DNA of 64,000 bases, from contig NZ_QPJM01000009.1 in NCBI RefSeq assembly GCF_003337575.1, forward strand, positions 124,001-188,000, given 5' to 3'. Made by a program: the position numbers and the translations under genes. This stretch comes from Phyllobacterium bourgognense (GTDB lineage Bacteria > Pseudomonadota > Alphaproteobacteria > Rhizobiales > Rhizobiaceae). Positions 56,000 to 64,000 of this stretch are shown here, one piece after another (the first letter of the stretch is position 1; the number at the start of each line of letters is the position of its first letter). The notes under the pieces are model-generated. The model saw only the letters and a list, made by a program, of their open reading frames with translations. It ran no database searches and was not told the DNA's origin.

Positions 56000-57601
56000 A
56001 TGGATATGCGAGCCAATGTCCTTTCCGTACGCGGCCTCAAGGTCGACTTCACCACGCCGGACGGCGACGTCAAGGCGGTCAAAGGTATCGATCTCGATGT
56101 AAAGCCGGGTGAGACGCTTGCTGTCGTGGGCGAATCCGGTTCCGGCAAGAGCCAGACCATGATGGGTATCATGGGCCTCCTGGCCAATAATGGCCGCGTC
56201 ACCGGCTCGGCCAAATATCGTGGCCGGGAGCTGATCGGTCTGCCGCTCAAGGGATTGAACGAGGTGCGCGGCGCCAAGATCACCATGATCTTCCAGGAGC
56301 CGATGACCTCGCTCGATCCGCTCTATACGATCGGGCGGCAGATCGCCGAGCCCATCGTCCATCACAAGGGGGTGAGCTTCAAACAGGCGAAGGTTCGCGT
56401 GCTTGAATTGCTCAAGCTCGTCGGCATTCCCGATCCCGAGCGCCGCATCAATTCCTATCCGCACGAAATGTCCGGCGGCCAGCGCCAGCGTGTCATGATC
56501 GCCATGGCGCTCGCCAATGAGCCGGATCTTCTCATCGCCGATGAGCCCACCACGGCTCTCGACGTGACCATCCAGGCGCAGATCCTCGATCTGCTGCGAG
56601 AATTGCAGAAGCGTTTTGGCATGGCGATCGTGCTCATCACCCACGATCTCGGCATTGTAAAACATTTCGCCGATCGTGTCGTCGTCATGCGTCGCGGCGA
56701 AGTCGTGGAGCGCGGCAATATCGAGCAAATATTCGAGCATCCAAAGGAAGACTATACGAGGATGCTGATTGATGCCGTGCCGAGCGGCGCCAAGGAGCCG
56801 CCGGAGGACAGCGCACCGATCATCCTCGAGGGCCGCAATGTGGCGGTGGATTTCGCCATTGGCGGCGGGTTCTTCACCAGGGCGACCAAGCTCTTCCGGG
56901 CCGTCGATGGCGTTACGGTCCGGCTGAAACGCGGACAGACCATCGGCATCGTCGGCGAATCCGGTTCCGGCAAATCGACACTTGGGCGCGCGCTTCTACG
57001 GCTGCTGCCAAGCAGCGGCCACTATCATTTCGGCGACAGGAACATCTCGAATTTCGACCGCTCGGCCATGCGGCCACTGCGCAAGGAATTGCAGCTGGTG
57101 TTCCAGGATCCCTATGGGTCCTTGTCGCCGCGGCAGACTGTCGGCGAGATCATCACCGAAGGTCTACGTATCCACGAGCCGCAATTGTCACGTGCCGAAC
57201 GGGACAAGCGCGCCATCGCGGCGCTGAAGGAGGTCGGGCTCGATCCGGCCGCGCGCAACCGCTATCCGCATGAGTTCTCCGGCGGTCAGCGCCAGCGCAT
57301 CGCCATCGCCCGCGCTGTGATTCTGAAGCCGAAAGTCGTCATCCTTGACGAGCCAACGTCAGCGCTGGACAGATCGGTGCAGGGGCAGGTGATCGAGCTC
57401 TTGCGCGATCTGCAGGAGAAGCATGGTCTTTCCTACATCTTCATCAGCCACGATCTCGCGGTCATCAAGGCGATGTCGGACTATGTGATCGTGATGAAGA
57501 ACGGCAAGATAGTCGAGGAAGGCGAAACCGAGGATATCTTCGATACGCCGCACGACACCTATACCAAGACCCTTATGGCGGCTGCGTTCGATCTGGAATG
57601 A
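56000..57601 (+). CDS. oligopeptide ABC transporter ATPase, fused OppD-OppF
   Basis: A 533-residue protein with two complete nucleotide-binding domains. Domain 1 (about 1-260) has Walker [24 protein letters not shown] and DEPTTALD; domain 2 (about 275-530) has GESGSGKS again, [15 protein letters not shown] and [10 protein letters not shown]. The fusion replaces separate OppD and OppF, as in YejF/GsiA-like systems. The frame opens into OppC; ATG 56000 is chosen. It powers peptide uptake. Confidence 0.95.
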   Translation: MDMRANVLSVRGLKVDFTTPDGDVKAVKGIDLDVKPGETLAVVGESGSGKSQTMMGIMGLLANNGRVTGSAKYRGRELIGLPLKGLNEVRGAKITMIFQEPMTSLDPLYTIGRQIAEPIVHHKGVSFKQAKVRVLELLKLVGIPDPERRINSYPHEMSGGQRQRVMIAMALANEPDLLIADEPTTALDVTIQAQILDLLRELQKRFGMAIVLITHDLGIVKHFADRVVVMRRGEVVERGNIEQIFEHPKEDYTRMLIDAVPSGAKEPPEDSAPIILEGRNVAVDFAIGGGFFTRATKLFRAVDGVTVRLKRGQTIGIVGESGSGKSTLGRALLRLLPSSGHYHFGDRNISNFDRSAMRPLRKELQLVFQDPYGSLSPRQTVGEIITEGLRIHEPQLSRAERDKRAIAALKEVGLDPAARNRYPHEFSGGQRQRIAIARAVILKPKVVILDEPTSALDRSVQGQVIELLRDLQEKHGLSYIFISHDLAVIKAMSDYVIVMKNGKIVEEGETEDIFDTPHDTYTKTLMAAAFDLE

Positions 57602-57639
57602 TTTGCTCTTGCATTACTCAAGAACCAAGTCCACAGTTT

Positions 57640-57657
57640 CGTCTATACGTATAGACG
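57640..57657. promoter_or_regulatory. 18-bp palindromic operator of the second vapBC
   Basis: CGTCTATAC and GTATAGACG form a perfect dyad 12 bases before the vapB start. A further GTATAG half-site lies at 57663-57668, over the ribosome site. This is the expected autoregulatory site for the VapBC complex. Confidence 0.65.
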
Positions 57658-57669
57658 CGGAGGTATAGA

Positions 57670-57909
57670 ATGGCGTTTTCTGTGAAAGACAAAGCGACTG
57701 ACGAAGCCGTCAGGCGCTTGGCAAAATTGAAAAATACCAGCCTGACAGAGGCCATCCGCGAAGCCGTCGTTCACGAGTATGATCGTGCCAAGAAAGAAAC
57801 TCCGCTGCAAGAAAAGCTGTCGAAGATTTTTGAAGAGTACCGAAAGTACCCAAAGACCGGCCTCGAAGCGGATAAGGCTTTCTTTGACGACCTTTCGGGT
57901 AATGAATGA
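57670..57909 (+). CDS. vapB: VapB-type antitoxin (ribbon-helix-helix, PSK-factor class)
   Basis: A 79-residue protein with a short N-terminal DNA-binding region (MAFSVKDKATDEAVRRLAKLKNTSLTEAIREAVVHEY), the Rv0623-type VapB fold, and an acidic tail for toxin binding. The ATG at 57670 is preceded by GGAGG. It overlaps vapC by 4 bases (ATGA). Confidence 0.93.
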   Translation: MAFSVKDKATDEAVRRLAKLKNTSLTEAIREAVVHEYDRAKKETPLQEKLSKIFEEYRKYPKTGLEADKAFFDDLSGNE

Positions 57910-58304
57910 TCTTTGTTGATGCATCGGCCCTGATCGCCATCGTCGATGGCGAAGACGACGCGGTTTCGCTTGCTGCCCGCCTGGCGGACGACTCGTCTGT
58001 CTATATCTCACCCATGGTGGTTTACGAATCCATAACCGGTCTTGCGCGCAAAAGGGCTTGTACGATCGAGGTCGCTGAACGAGCAATCGATATCTTCATC
58101 GATCAGACCGACGCTCAAACCCTCGACATCACCGCCGAGATCGGCAGAAATGCCGTCCAGGCGTTCAACACCTTTGGACGCGGGCGGCACAAGGCCGCTC
58201 TCAACATGGGCGATTGCTTTGCCTACGCCTGCGCCAAGGCGCATGACCTGCCGCTATTGTGCAAAGGCAGCGATTTTCCCTTTACGGATATCGAAATAGC
58301 CTGA
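57906..58304 (+). CDS. vapC: VapC-type PIN-domain ribonuclease toxin
   Basis: A 132-residue PIN protein. The acidic residues of the Mg2+ site are in MIFVDASALIAIVDGE, in PMVVYESITGLARK, and in LNMGDCFAYACAKAHDLPLLCKGSDFPFTDIE, the classical order. It overlaps its antitoxin gene and converges on the sugar kinase with a 1-base gap. Confidence 0.94.
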   Translation: MIFVDASALIAIVDGEDDAVSLAARLADDSSVYISPMVVYESITGLARKRACTIEVAERAIDIFIDQTDAQTLDITAEIGRNAVQAFNTFGRGRHKAALNMGDCFAYACAKAHDLPLLCKGSDFPFTDIEIA

Positions 58305-58305
58305 A

Positions 58306-59238
58306 CTAAAGCTCCTCCCGCCACGGCGGATTGGCGCCAGCGCGCGAAACTGTCACTGCCGCCGCCTTGACACCCAAGGTCAATGCATCGCGGATCTGCG
58401 CTTCGGTCAGGGTAGTCAGGGCGGATTTCACAAGCACCCCGGCCTCTTGCAGCGAGGTCAAAACGCCGGCGGTGAAGGTATCCCCAGCGCCGACCGTATC
58501 GACGACCGGTACGCGTTGCGCTGCGACATGCACCGTGAGATCGGCGGTATAGCCGGTCACGCCATCCGCGCCATGGGTGACGAGGATCAGCTTTGGTCCC
58601 TGCTGGTTGGCCGGGACGATCCAGCGGCGGGCAATCTCGTCCATGGTGCCGCTTTCGCCGAACCAGCGCATGTCCTCATCGGAAATCTTGACGATATCGG
58701 TCATGGCAATCATGCGGCGCATGCGCGCAAGGTGTTTCTCCTTGTCGGGAATGAACCCTGGCCGGATGTTCGGATCGAGGATGATCACGCGCTTTTCATG
58801 CTCGCGCGCCATCAGCGCCTCATAGGTCGAGCCGCACGGCTCCGGGATCAGGCTGATCGCCCCGAACTGCAGGGCAGTGACATTGTCGTCGAGCGCGGGC
58901 AGGTGTTCGATTGCGAGCGAGCGCCCCGCGCTGTTCTCGTCATAGAACATGTAGCTCGCCTGGCCATCGGTCAGGCGTACGAAGGCAAGCGTGGTGGGCT
59001 GCTGTGAGATATGCGCATAATGCGTGCCGACATGATTGGCGGTCAGGCTGTCCAGCAGCATCTGGCCAAAGAAGTCAGAGGAAATCCCCGAGAAGAATTC
59101 GGTCGGAACGCCAAGCCGTCCCAGCGCGATTGCCGTATTGAACACGGCGCCGCCGACATAGGGTGCAAAGGCAGGTTCGCCCTCGGCGCTCTTCCGCTGC
59201 AACATGTCGATAAGAGCTTCACCACAACACAAAATCAT
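58306..59238 (-). CDS. PfkB-family sugar kinase (fructokinase, FrcK-like)
   Basis: A 310-residue ribokinase-fold kinase starting MILCCGEALIDML, with the substrate motif AVFNTAIALGRLG and the anion-hole/catalytic motif DTVGAGDTFTAGVLTSL near residue 250 (Asp is the catalytic base). In Sinorhizobium the fructose transporter operon ends with the kinase frcK; here the kinase is on the opposite strand, beside the mutarotase and ROK regulator. Phosphorylation of fructose is the most likely role. Its start overlaps the stop of the mutarotase gene by 4 bases. Confidence 0.9.
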   Translation of the reverse strand: MILCCGEALIDMLQRKSAEGEPAFAPYVGGAVFNTAIALGRLGVPTEFFSGISSDFFGQMLLDSLTANHVGTHYAHISQQPTTLAFVRLTDGQASYMFYDENSAGRSLAIEHLPALDDNVTALQFGAISLIPEPCGSTYEALMAREHEKRVIILDPNIRPGFIPDKEKHLARMRRMIAMTDIVKISDEDMRWFGESGTMDEIARRWIVPANQQGPKLILVTHGADGVTGYTADLTVHVAAQRVPVVDTVGAGDTFTAGVLTSLQEAGVLVKSALTTLTEAQIRDALTLGVKAAAVTVSRAGANPPWREEL

Positions 59239-59678
59239 TGATCAATCTTTCCTGGATAAATGACACCCTTGCGGATGATGATATTGGCATAAAGCCGTGG
59301 CTCGCCCGTCGCAATGATGGTGTGAGCGTTTTTCACACGCGCATAGAGCGCATCGCCATCGAGCGCAACCAGCGCAAAGCCCGGCACGCGCCGGGCGCAC
59401 ACCGCTTCCATTTCATCGTGGACTGGATCGGCAAGCGGAGCGTTACCCTTCACCGACGCACGAAACAGCGCCTGCGGCACAAAGTCATCGACCGGCAGCA
59501 CCTGCAATATGGCATCGAGCAACGGGATCAGAGGCAGGCCGTCAGCACGGATCAGCCGGCGCGCGTGCTCCAGCGCGGGATAGTTGGCATCGACGAGCGC
59601 GATCTCGTCGCCGTGCCCCATGGCGCGCAATGTCGCCAAGAGATCAGGGCCCAGCATGGGCGGAATGCCGATCAACAC
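59235..59678 (-). CDS. RbsD/FucU-family sugar mutarotase
   Basis: A 147-residue protein of the RbsD/FucU fold. GHGDEIALVDANYPALEHAR carries the conserved His and Asp of the active site near residues 22-28, and a Tyr near the C-terminus (EPRLYANIIIRKGV) completes it. Members interconvert sugar anomers or pyranose/furanose forms (ribose, fucose). Placed between a fructose-type kinase and its regulator, it may feed the furanose form to the kinase. It starts at GTG 59678 next to the regulator stop. Confidence 0.9.
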   Translation of the reverse strand: MLIGIPPMLGPDLLATLRAMGHGDEIALVDANYPALEHARRLIRADGLPLIPLLDAILQVLPVDDFVPQALFRASVKGNAPLADPVHDEMEAVCARRVPGFALVALDGDALYARVKNAHTIIATGEPRLYANIIIRKGVIYPGKIDQ

Positions 59679-60905
59679 TTAACTACCCTTCCTGAAAAGC
59701 TTTTGTCCGAGAAGATACCGGTCCGACAAGGGCAGACTGGCAGCACCGAGTGCTCGCGCGTGAATGCCGACCGTTCCTTCGAAGATCGCCGGCAATTGAA
59801 TGCCTTCCAGATCGAATGTTTCGACATGTCTGCGCACCGCGTCGACAATCCGCGCCCGCACGCTTGCCGGCATCCAGCCATCGATGATGGCCGCCTCGAA
59901 GTCCACCACCGAGGACGACGCGATAACGGCTTGCGCGATCGCCCTGCCGGCACGGTCGATCCACGCGTCGAGCTCTGGCCCCATCTCGCCCCAGTCTTCG
60001 GGCGAAGCCCAGAGCGGCGAGGGGTCCCGGCCAAGCTCGGTAACATCCCGCTCCAGAGCGGTGATCGACGCGATGTCGATCAGCTGGCGCGCGGCACCGT
60101 CCGGTCCGGGCACCGGCATCGAACCCAGCGCACCGGCATTGCCGCTGCGGCCCGCATAAAGACTGCCATTGATGACGATGCCGCCACCGATAAAGGAGCC
60201 GATGTAGAAATAGACGAAATCATTGATGTCCTTGGTCTGGCCGAACACAAGTTCAGCCCCGCAGGCGGCGGTCATGTCGTTCTGCAGATAAACCGGAAAT
60301 GAACAAAGCGCCGCAACCGTCTCGCGAATATCGCAGTCGCGCCATTCGTCCATGACCGCCTGCGGTGCACCCACCGTATCGGCCCACTTCCACAATTCGA
60401 AGGGGGCTGCAATGCCAATTCCTGCGATCCGTTCGCGCTGTTTTGGCGCCAGCGCCTCCATCATCTGCGCCATGCCCGTGGCAGCGAAGCTGAAGATCGG
60501 TTCCGGCATTGGATAATCATAAGGCATGTGCAGCATGGAACGAATGCGGCCGATAAAGTCGATCAGCACCAGGTCGGCACTGCGGCGTCCGATCTTTAGC
60601 CCGAAGAAGAATGCGCCTTCCGGATTGAGTGACATCGGAATCAATGGCTGGCCGATGCGTCCACGCAGCGGCTCCTCTCTCGACAGGAGCTCGTCAGCTT
60701 CCAGCATGCGCATGATGATCGAGCTTGTCTGCGCCGAAAGCCCGGTCATCCGGGCGATAGCGGTTTTTGCCAGGCTGCCGTGCTGGCGCAGAAGCGAAAG
60801 CACCACGCGCTCATTATGATCGCGCATGCCACTTTGATTGGTACCGTGATGAAGCGTCAGCCTGGTTCCTCCCGTGCCGGAACGCTCCGATACTCGAATA
60901 CTCAA
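59679..60905 (-). CDS. ROK-family transcriptional regulator (FrcR-like)
   Basis: A 408-residue NagC/XylR-like regulator. The N-terminal winged helix-turn-helix (NQSGMRDHNERVVLSLLRQHGSLAKTAIARMTGLSAQTSSIIMRML) is followed by the ROK sugar-binding fold with YIGSFIGGGIVINGSLYAGRSGNAGALGSMPV. The kinase phosphate loop is degenerate (GLKIG instead of DxGGT), so it should sense sugar without phosphorylating it. The TTG at 60905 has GGGAGG 9 bases upstream and is preferred over the TTG at 60962, which would lie in the operator. It faces frcB. Confidence 0.88.
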   Translation of the reverse strand: MSIRVSERSGTGGTRLTLHHGTNQSGMRDHNERVVLSLLRQHGSLAKTAIARMTGLSAQTSSIIMRMLEADELLSREEPLRGRIGQPLIPMSLNPEGAFFFGLKIGRRSADLVLIDFIGRIRSMLHMPYDYPMPEPIFSFAATGMAQMMEALAPKQRERIAGIGIAAPFELWKWADTVGAPQAVMDEWRDCDIRETVAALCSFPVYLQNDMTAACGAELVFGQTKDINDFVYFYIGSFIGGGIVINGSLYAGRSGNAGALGSMPVPGPDGAARQLIDIASITALERDVTELGRDPSPLWASPEDWGEMGPELDAWIDRAGRAIAQAVIASSSVVDFEAAIIDGWMPASVRARIVDAVRRHVETFDLEGIQLPAIFEGTVGIHARALGAASLPLSDRYLLGQKLFRKGS

Positions 60906-60956
60906 GGACTTGGTCCTCCCATGAATATGGCGGACAATGGAGATATTGAGGAATGC

Positions 60957-60994
60957 TGTCAATATTAAATCAGAGTGATTTATTAATGTTGACA
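60957..60994. promoter_or_regulatory. ROK-type operator between frcR-like gene and frcB
   Basis: TGTCAATATTAA...ATCA and TGATTTATTAATGTTGACA form a long imperfect inverted repeat, TGTCAAyATTAA on both arms, ending in TTGACA on the plus strand. Such TTnACA/TGTnAA dyads are typical of ROK/NagC sites. It sits 50 bases before the regulator start and 130 before frcB, so it could control both. Confidence 0.6.
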
Positions 60995-61122
60995 GGTCGC
61001 GACGAGTGGTATTTGCTACGCCCTAACACTTGGCCGGAGGACTGTCTGAGGTGTTTACGAGGAACAGGGCGCGACTAGTGTCGGCCCGTCGCGCCGTTGC
61101 GCGATTTTTGGGAGGAAGTGAC

Positions 61123-62157
61123 ATGCGTAGAAGCATCTATCTGAAATCGACTATCTTTAGCGCCGCCGCTGTGGCCATCGCCGCCTTGGCTGCTCCGGCA
61201 CAGGCCGCCGGCGTCGGCGCATGCCTCATCACCAAGACCGATACCAACCCGTTTTTCGTCAAGATGAAAGAGGGTGCCTTGGCCAAGTCGAAGGAACTCG
61301 GCGTTGACCTGAAAACCTACGCCGGCAAGATCGACGGGGACAGCGAAAGCCAGGTAGCAGCCATCGAGACCTGCATCGCCGATGGCGCCAAGGGTATCCT
61401 GATCACTGCATCCGATACGGCCGGCATCGTTTCCTCGGTCAAGCAGGCACGCGATGCGGGCCTCCTTGTCATCGCTCTCGACACGCCGCTCGATCCGGCC
61501 GACGCGGCTGACGCTACTTTCGCCACCGACAATCTCCTTGCCGGCGAACTGATCGGCAAATGGGCTGCCGGGACACTCGGCGACAAGGCCAAGGACGCCA
61601 AGATCGCCTTTCTCGACCTGACACCGTCGCAGCCGACCGTCGATGTTTTGCGCGACCAGGGCTTCATGAAGGGCTTCGGCATCGATGTCGTCGATATCAA
61701 CAAGATCGGCGATGAAAAGGATCCGCGCATTGTCGGCCACGACGTGACAAACGGCAATGAAGAAGGTGGCCGCAAGGCGATGGAAAACCTTCTGCAGAAG
61801 GACCCGAGCATCAATGTCGTTCACACGATCAACGAACCGGCTGCTGCCGGTGCCTATGAAGCTCTGAAAGCCTTTGGCAAAGAAAAGGACGTCCTTATCG
61901 TTTCCGTCGATGGCGGTTGCCCAGGCGTGAAGAACGTCGAGGCCGGCGTGATCGGTGCAACCTCGCAGCAGTACCCTCTGCTGATGGCGTCGCTCGGCAT
62001 CGAAGCGATCAAGAAGTTTGCCGACACCGGCGAAAAGCCGAAGCCGACCGAAGGCAAGAACTTCTTCGACACGGGCGTTTCGCTCGTTACCGACAAGCCT
62101 GTTCAAGGTCTTGAGTCTATCGACGTCAAGACCGGCACGAGCAAGTGCTGGGGCTAA
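61123..62157 (+). CDS. frcB: fructose ABC transporter periplasmic binding protein
   Basis: A 344-residue sugar-binding protein with a signal peptide (cleavage after PAQA, residue 28). The mature start [35 protein letters not shown] is characteristic of FrcB-type proteins, as are [22 protein letters not shown] and TSKCWG at the end. The frame opens upstream; ATG 61123 follows GGGAGGAAGTGAC. It is the first gene of frcBCA and is expected to bind fructose (also ribose or mannose in relatives). Confidence 0.93.
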   Translation: MRRSIYLKSTIFSAAAVAIAALAAPAQAAGVGACLITKTDTNPFFVKMKEGALAKSKELGVDLKTYAGKIDGDSESQVAAIETCIADGAKGILITASDTAGIVSSVKQARDAGLLVIALDTPLDPADAADATFATDNLLAGELIGKWAAGTLGDKAKDAKIAFLDLTPSQPTVDVLRDQGFMKGFGIDVVDINKIGDEKDPRIVGHDVTNGNEEGGRKAMENLLQKDPSINVVHTINEPAAAGAYEALKAFGKEKDVLIVSVDGGCPGVKNVEAGVIGATSQQYPLLMASLGIEAIKKFADTGEKPKPTEGKNFFDTGVSLVTDKPVQGLESIDVKTGTSKCWG

Positions 62158-62167
62158 TTCAATCAAG

Positions 62168-62328
62168 TCACCCCCCTCTGCCCTGCCGGGCATCTCCCCC
62201 GCAAGGGGGAGATCGAACCGTCAGGAAGATCTGTGCTATTCTTGCAGCGGTGGAATTGAGCAAAAACTGTATTGAAAGCTGATCTCCCCCCTTGTGGGGG
62301 AGATGTCCGGCAGGACAGAGGGGGGTGA
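62168..62328. repeat. RIME-like intergenic palindromic element between frcB and frcC
   Basis: Two 47-48 bp arms, 62168-62214 and 62281-62328, are inverted copies of one another (TCACCCCCCTCTG... and ...CAGAGGGGGGTGA) and flank a 66-bp centre. Each arm contains its own hairpin (ATCTCCCCC-N4-GGGGGAGAT). Two large palindromes of this type are the hallmark of Rhizobium-specific intergenic mosaic elements. The element lies inside an operon, just after the frcB stop. Confidence 0.8.
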
Positions 62329-62379
62329 GCGGCCGTGTTCGCTCGTCTCAAGATACAAATTTTCTCCGGAGGTCACATT

Positions 62380-63459
62380 ATGACAGACACACAGCAAACG
62401 CCGCGAACACCTCAAGACTTCGAAAGCGCGGTGGCACGGGAAACTGCTGTTGCCAGCTTCGACACCCATGAGAAAAGCCCTCTCGAAAGGATAAGGCATT
62501 TCCTTCATTCCAGTCCGGCTTCCGTTCCCCTAATCGTTCTGGTGCTGTCTCTGGTGATCTTTGCGGTCATCGTCGGCTCCCGCTTTTTCACTCCGTTTGC
62601 GCTGTCGCTCATCCTGCAGCAGGTGGCGATCGTCGGCATTGTCGGCGCTGCACAAACCCTGGTCGTTCTCACCGCAGGTATCGACCTTTCGGTCGGCGCC
62701 ATCATGGTGCTGACGTCGGTCATCATGGGACAGTTCACTTTCCGCTATGGCATGCCTGTCGAATTGGCCATCGCGTGCGGGCTCGCGCTTGGCGCGCTGT
62801 GCGGCTTTATCAACGGTGTCCTCATCGCTTATCTGAAGCTGCCACCTTTCATTGTCACGCTCGGCACCTGGCAGATCTATCTGGCGACGACCTATATCTA
62901 TTCGGCAAACGAGACGATCCGTGCCCAGGATATCGAGGCGAATGCCAAGCTCCTGCAATTCTTTGGCGAGAAGGTCCCCATAGGCGGCGCCACCTTCACC
63001 TATGGCGTCTTCATCATGATCGTTTTGATCGCGATCCTATGGTACGTGCTCAACCACACCGCCTGGGGCCGCCATGTCTACGCCATCGGCGATGATCCGG
63101 AGGCGGCAAAGCTCTCCGGCGTCAGCACAAAGCGCGTGCTCATTGCTGTCTATGTCCTCGCCGGTCTCATCTGTGCGCTGGCCGGCTGGGTTTCGATCGG
63201 ACGCAACGGCTCGGTTTCCCCGCAGATCGGCCAGTTCGCCAATATCGAATCCATCACCGCCGTGGTGATTGGCGGCATGTCGCTCTTCGGCGGACGCGGC
63301 TCCATCATGGGCATGCTCTTCGGCGCATTGATCGTCGGCGTCTTCTCCTTCGGCATGCGCATGTACGGTACCGACGTTCAATGGACGTATCTCATCATCG
63401 GTGTATTGATCATCCTGGCCGTCGCTATCGACCAGTGGATCAGAAAGGTAGCAGGCTGA
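62380..63459 (+). CDS. frcC: fructose ABC transporter permease
   Basis: A 359-residue CUT2 permease with a 45-residue hydrophilic N-terminus, then about ten helices. Hallmarks are TAGIDLSVGAIMVLTSVIMG, GALCGFINGVLIAYLKLPPFIVTLGT and IESITAVVIGGMSLFGGRGSIMG. The frame opens upstream; ATG 62380 has CCGGAGG 8 bases before it. Its stop overlaps the frcA ATG. The length and the PFIVTLGTWQIYLATTYIYS segment match the FrcC group. Confidence 0.93.
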   Translation: MTDTQQTPRTPQDFESAVARETAVASFDTHEKSPLERIRHFLHSSPASVPLIVLVLSLVIFAVIVGSRFFTPFALSLILQQVAIVGIVGAAQTLVVLTAGIDLSVGAIMVLTSVIMGQFTFRYGMPVELAIACGLALGALCGFINGVLIAYLKLPPFIVTLGTWQIYLATTYIYSANETIRAQDIEANAKLLQFFGEKVPIGGATFTYGVFIMIVLIAILWYVLNHTAWGRHVYAIGDDPEAAKLSGVSTKRVLIAVYVLAGLICALAGWVSIGRNGSVSPQIGQFANIESITAVVIGGMSLFGGRGSIMGMLFGALIVGVFSFGMRMYGTDVQWTYLIIGVLIILAVAIDQWIRKVAG

Positions 63460-64000
63460 TGTCAAGAGAACCCATCCTTACCGCCCGCGGACTGGTCAAG
63501 CGCTACGGCCGCGTCACAGCACTCGATTACGCGGATTTCGATCTTTATCCCGGCGAAGTGCTGGCAGTGATCGGCGATAACGGTGCCGGCAAATCATCGC
63601 TGATCAAGGCGATTTCCGGTGCAGTGCATCCCGATGAAGGTGAAATGACGCTGGAAGGCAAGCCGATCCATTTTCGCTCGCCCATGGAAGCACGCGACGC
63701 CGGTATCGAAACCGTCTACCAGAATCTGGCACTCTCACCGGCGCTGTCGATTGCCGACAACATGTTTCTTGGCCGCGAAATCCGCAAGCCGGGCGTCATG
63801 GGCAGCTGGTTCCGCATGCTCGACCGCAAGGCGATGGAAACGAAGGCGCGGGACAAGCTCACCGAGCTCGGCCTGATGACCATCCAGAACATCAGCCAGG
63901 CAGTGGAGACACTCTCCGGCGGTCAGCGCCAGGGTGTGGCGGTGGCGCGTGCCGCCGCCTTTGGCTCGAAGGTCGTCATCATGGACGAGCCGACGGCGGC
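63459..64000 (+). CDS. frcA: fructose ABC transporter ATPase, 3' end outside the window
   Basis: The reading frame starts at ATG 63459, overlapping the frcC stop (TGATG), and runs open to the window edge, giving about 180 residues. The single-domain FrcA features are visible: Walker A GDNGAGKS, Q-loop VYQNLALSPALSIADNMFLGRE, signature LSGGQRQGVAVARAA and Walker B VVIMDEPTAA at the very end. About 80 residues should lie beyond the window. It energises FrcBC. Confidence 0.93.
   Translation, partial: MSREPILTARGLVKRYGRVTALDYADFDLYPGEVLAVIGDNGAGKSSLIKAISGAVHPDEGEMTLEGKPIHFRSPMEARDAGIETVYQNLALSPALSIADNMFLGREIRKPGVMGSWFRMLDRKAMETKARDKLTELGLMTIQNISQAVETLSGGQRQGVAVARAAAFGSKVVIMDEPTA

Noticed and set aside
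62168-62328. Possible CRISPR-like or transposon-end repeats
   Set aside because: Only two inverted arms and no regular spacers or transposase; it fits a RIME-type palindromic element better.

Overview
The window looks like the chromosome, or a large replicon, of an alphaproteobacterium of the Rhizobiales (Phyllobacterium / Ochrobactrum / Mesorhizobium type). The signs are an hmuPSTUV haem operon, a frcBCA fructose transporter with a ROK regulator, a ligase-associated DNA repair cluster (pdeM, Lhr-like helicase, MBL exonuclease, ATP-dependent ligase), a RIME-like intergenic palindrome and a B12-dependent metH. No rRNA, tRNA, CRISPR array, phage or intact insertion sequence was recognised.

Positions 1-18.3 kb are an accessory region that is visibly poorer in G+C than the rest. 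Its core (152-13168) is an aromatic-catabolism cluster read on the minus strand from a divergent LysR gene. It holds a flavin reductase, a SnoaL-like protein, an HpaB/TcpA/HadA-type FADH2 monooxygenase, a maleylacetate reductase, a hydroxyquinol 1,2-dioxygenase, a WrbA quinone reductase, a VOC ring-cleavage dioxygenase, a second and divergent maleylacetate-reductase-like protein, an amidase, a CBS-domain protein, a glutathione transferase and a nitroreductase. This layout matches chlorophenol/nitrophenol pathways through hydroxyquinol (tcp/had/tft), with an added hydroquinone-cleavage branch. In the VOC dioxygenase the two halves appear in the opposite order from PcpA/LinE/MhqO. After the cluster come a decayed haloperoxidase fragment, a secreted serine protease with an NTF2-like domain, a divergent exported protein of unknown role and about 2 kb with almost no convincing genes.

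From 18.3 kb onward the sequence is GC-rich and densely coding. 18.3-25.2 kb is a LacI-regulated sugar ABC operon with a sugar isomerase and a Gfo/Idh/MocA dehydrogenase. 25.5-29.6 kb is hmuPSTUV, followed by a RES/Xre toxin-antitoxin pair. metH (30.9-34.7 kb) lies behind a perfect 20-bp palindrome. Next come an AraC regulator divergent from a fosmidomycin-resistance-like MFS pump, an ABC-2 exporter and a VapBC pair.

39.4-45.8 kb encodes homogentisate catabolism (MarR regulator, hmgA, fumarylacetoacetase, maiA, and hpd with an Lrp regulator), interrupted by an AbiEii-like nucleotidyltransferase and a small partner gene. 45.8-51.8 kb is the ligase-associated repair cluster, 52.1-57.6 kb an oligopeptide ABC transporter, and 57.7-58.3 kb a second VapBC. 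The window ends in a fructose locus: kinase, RbsD-type mutarotase and ROK regulator on the minus strand, and frcB-frcC-frcA on the plus strand, with frcA cut by the window edge.
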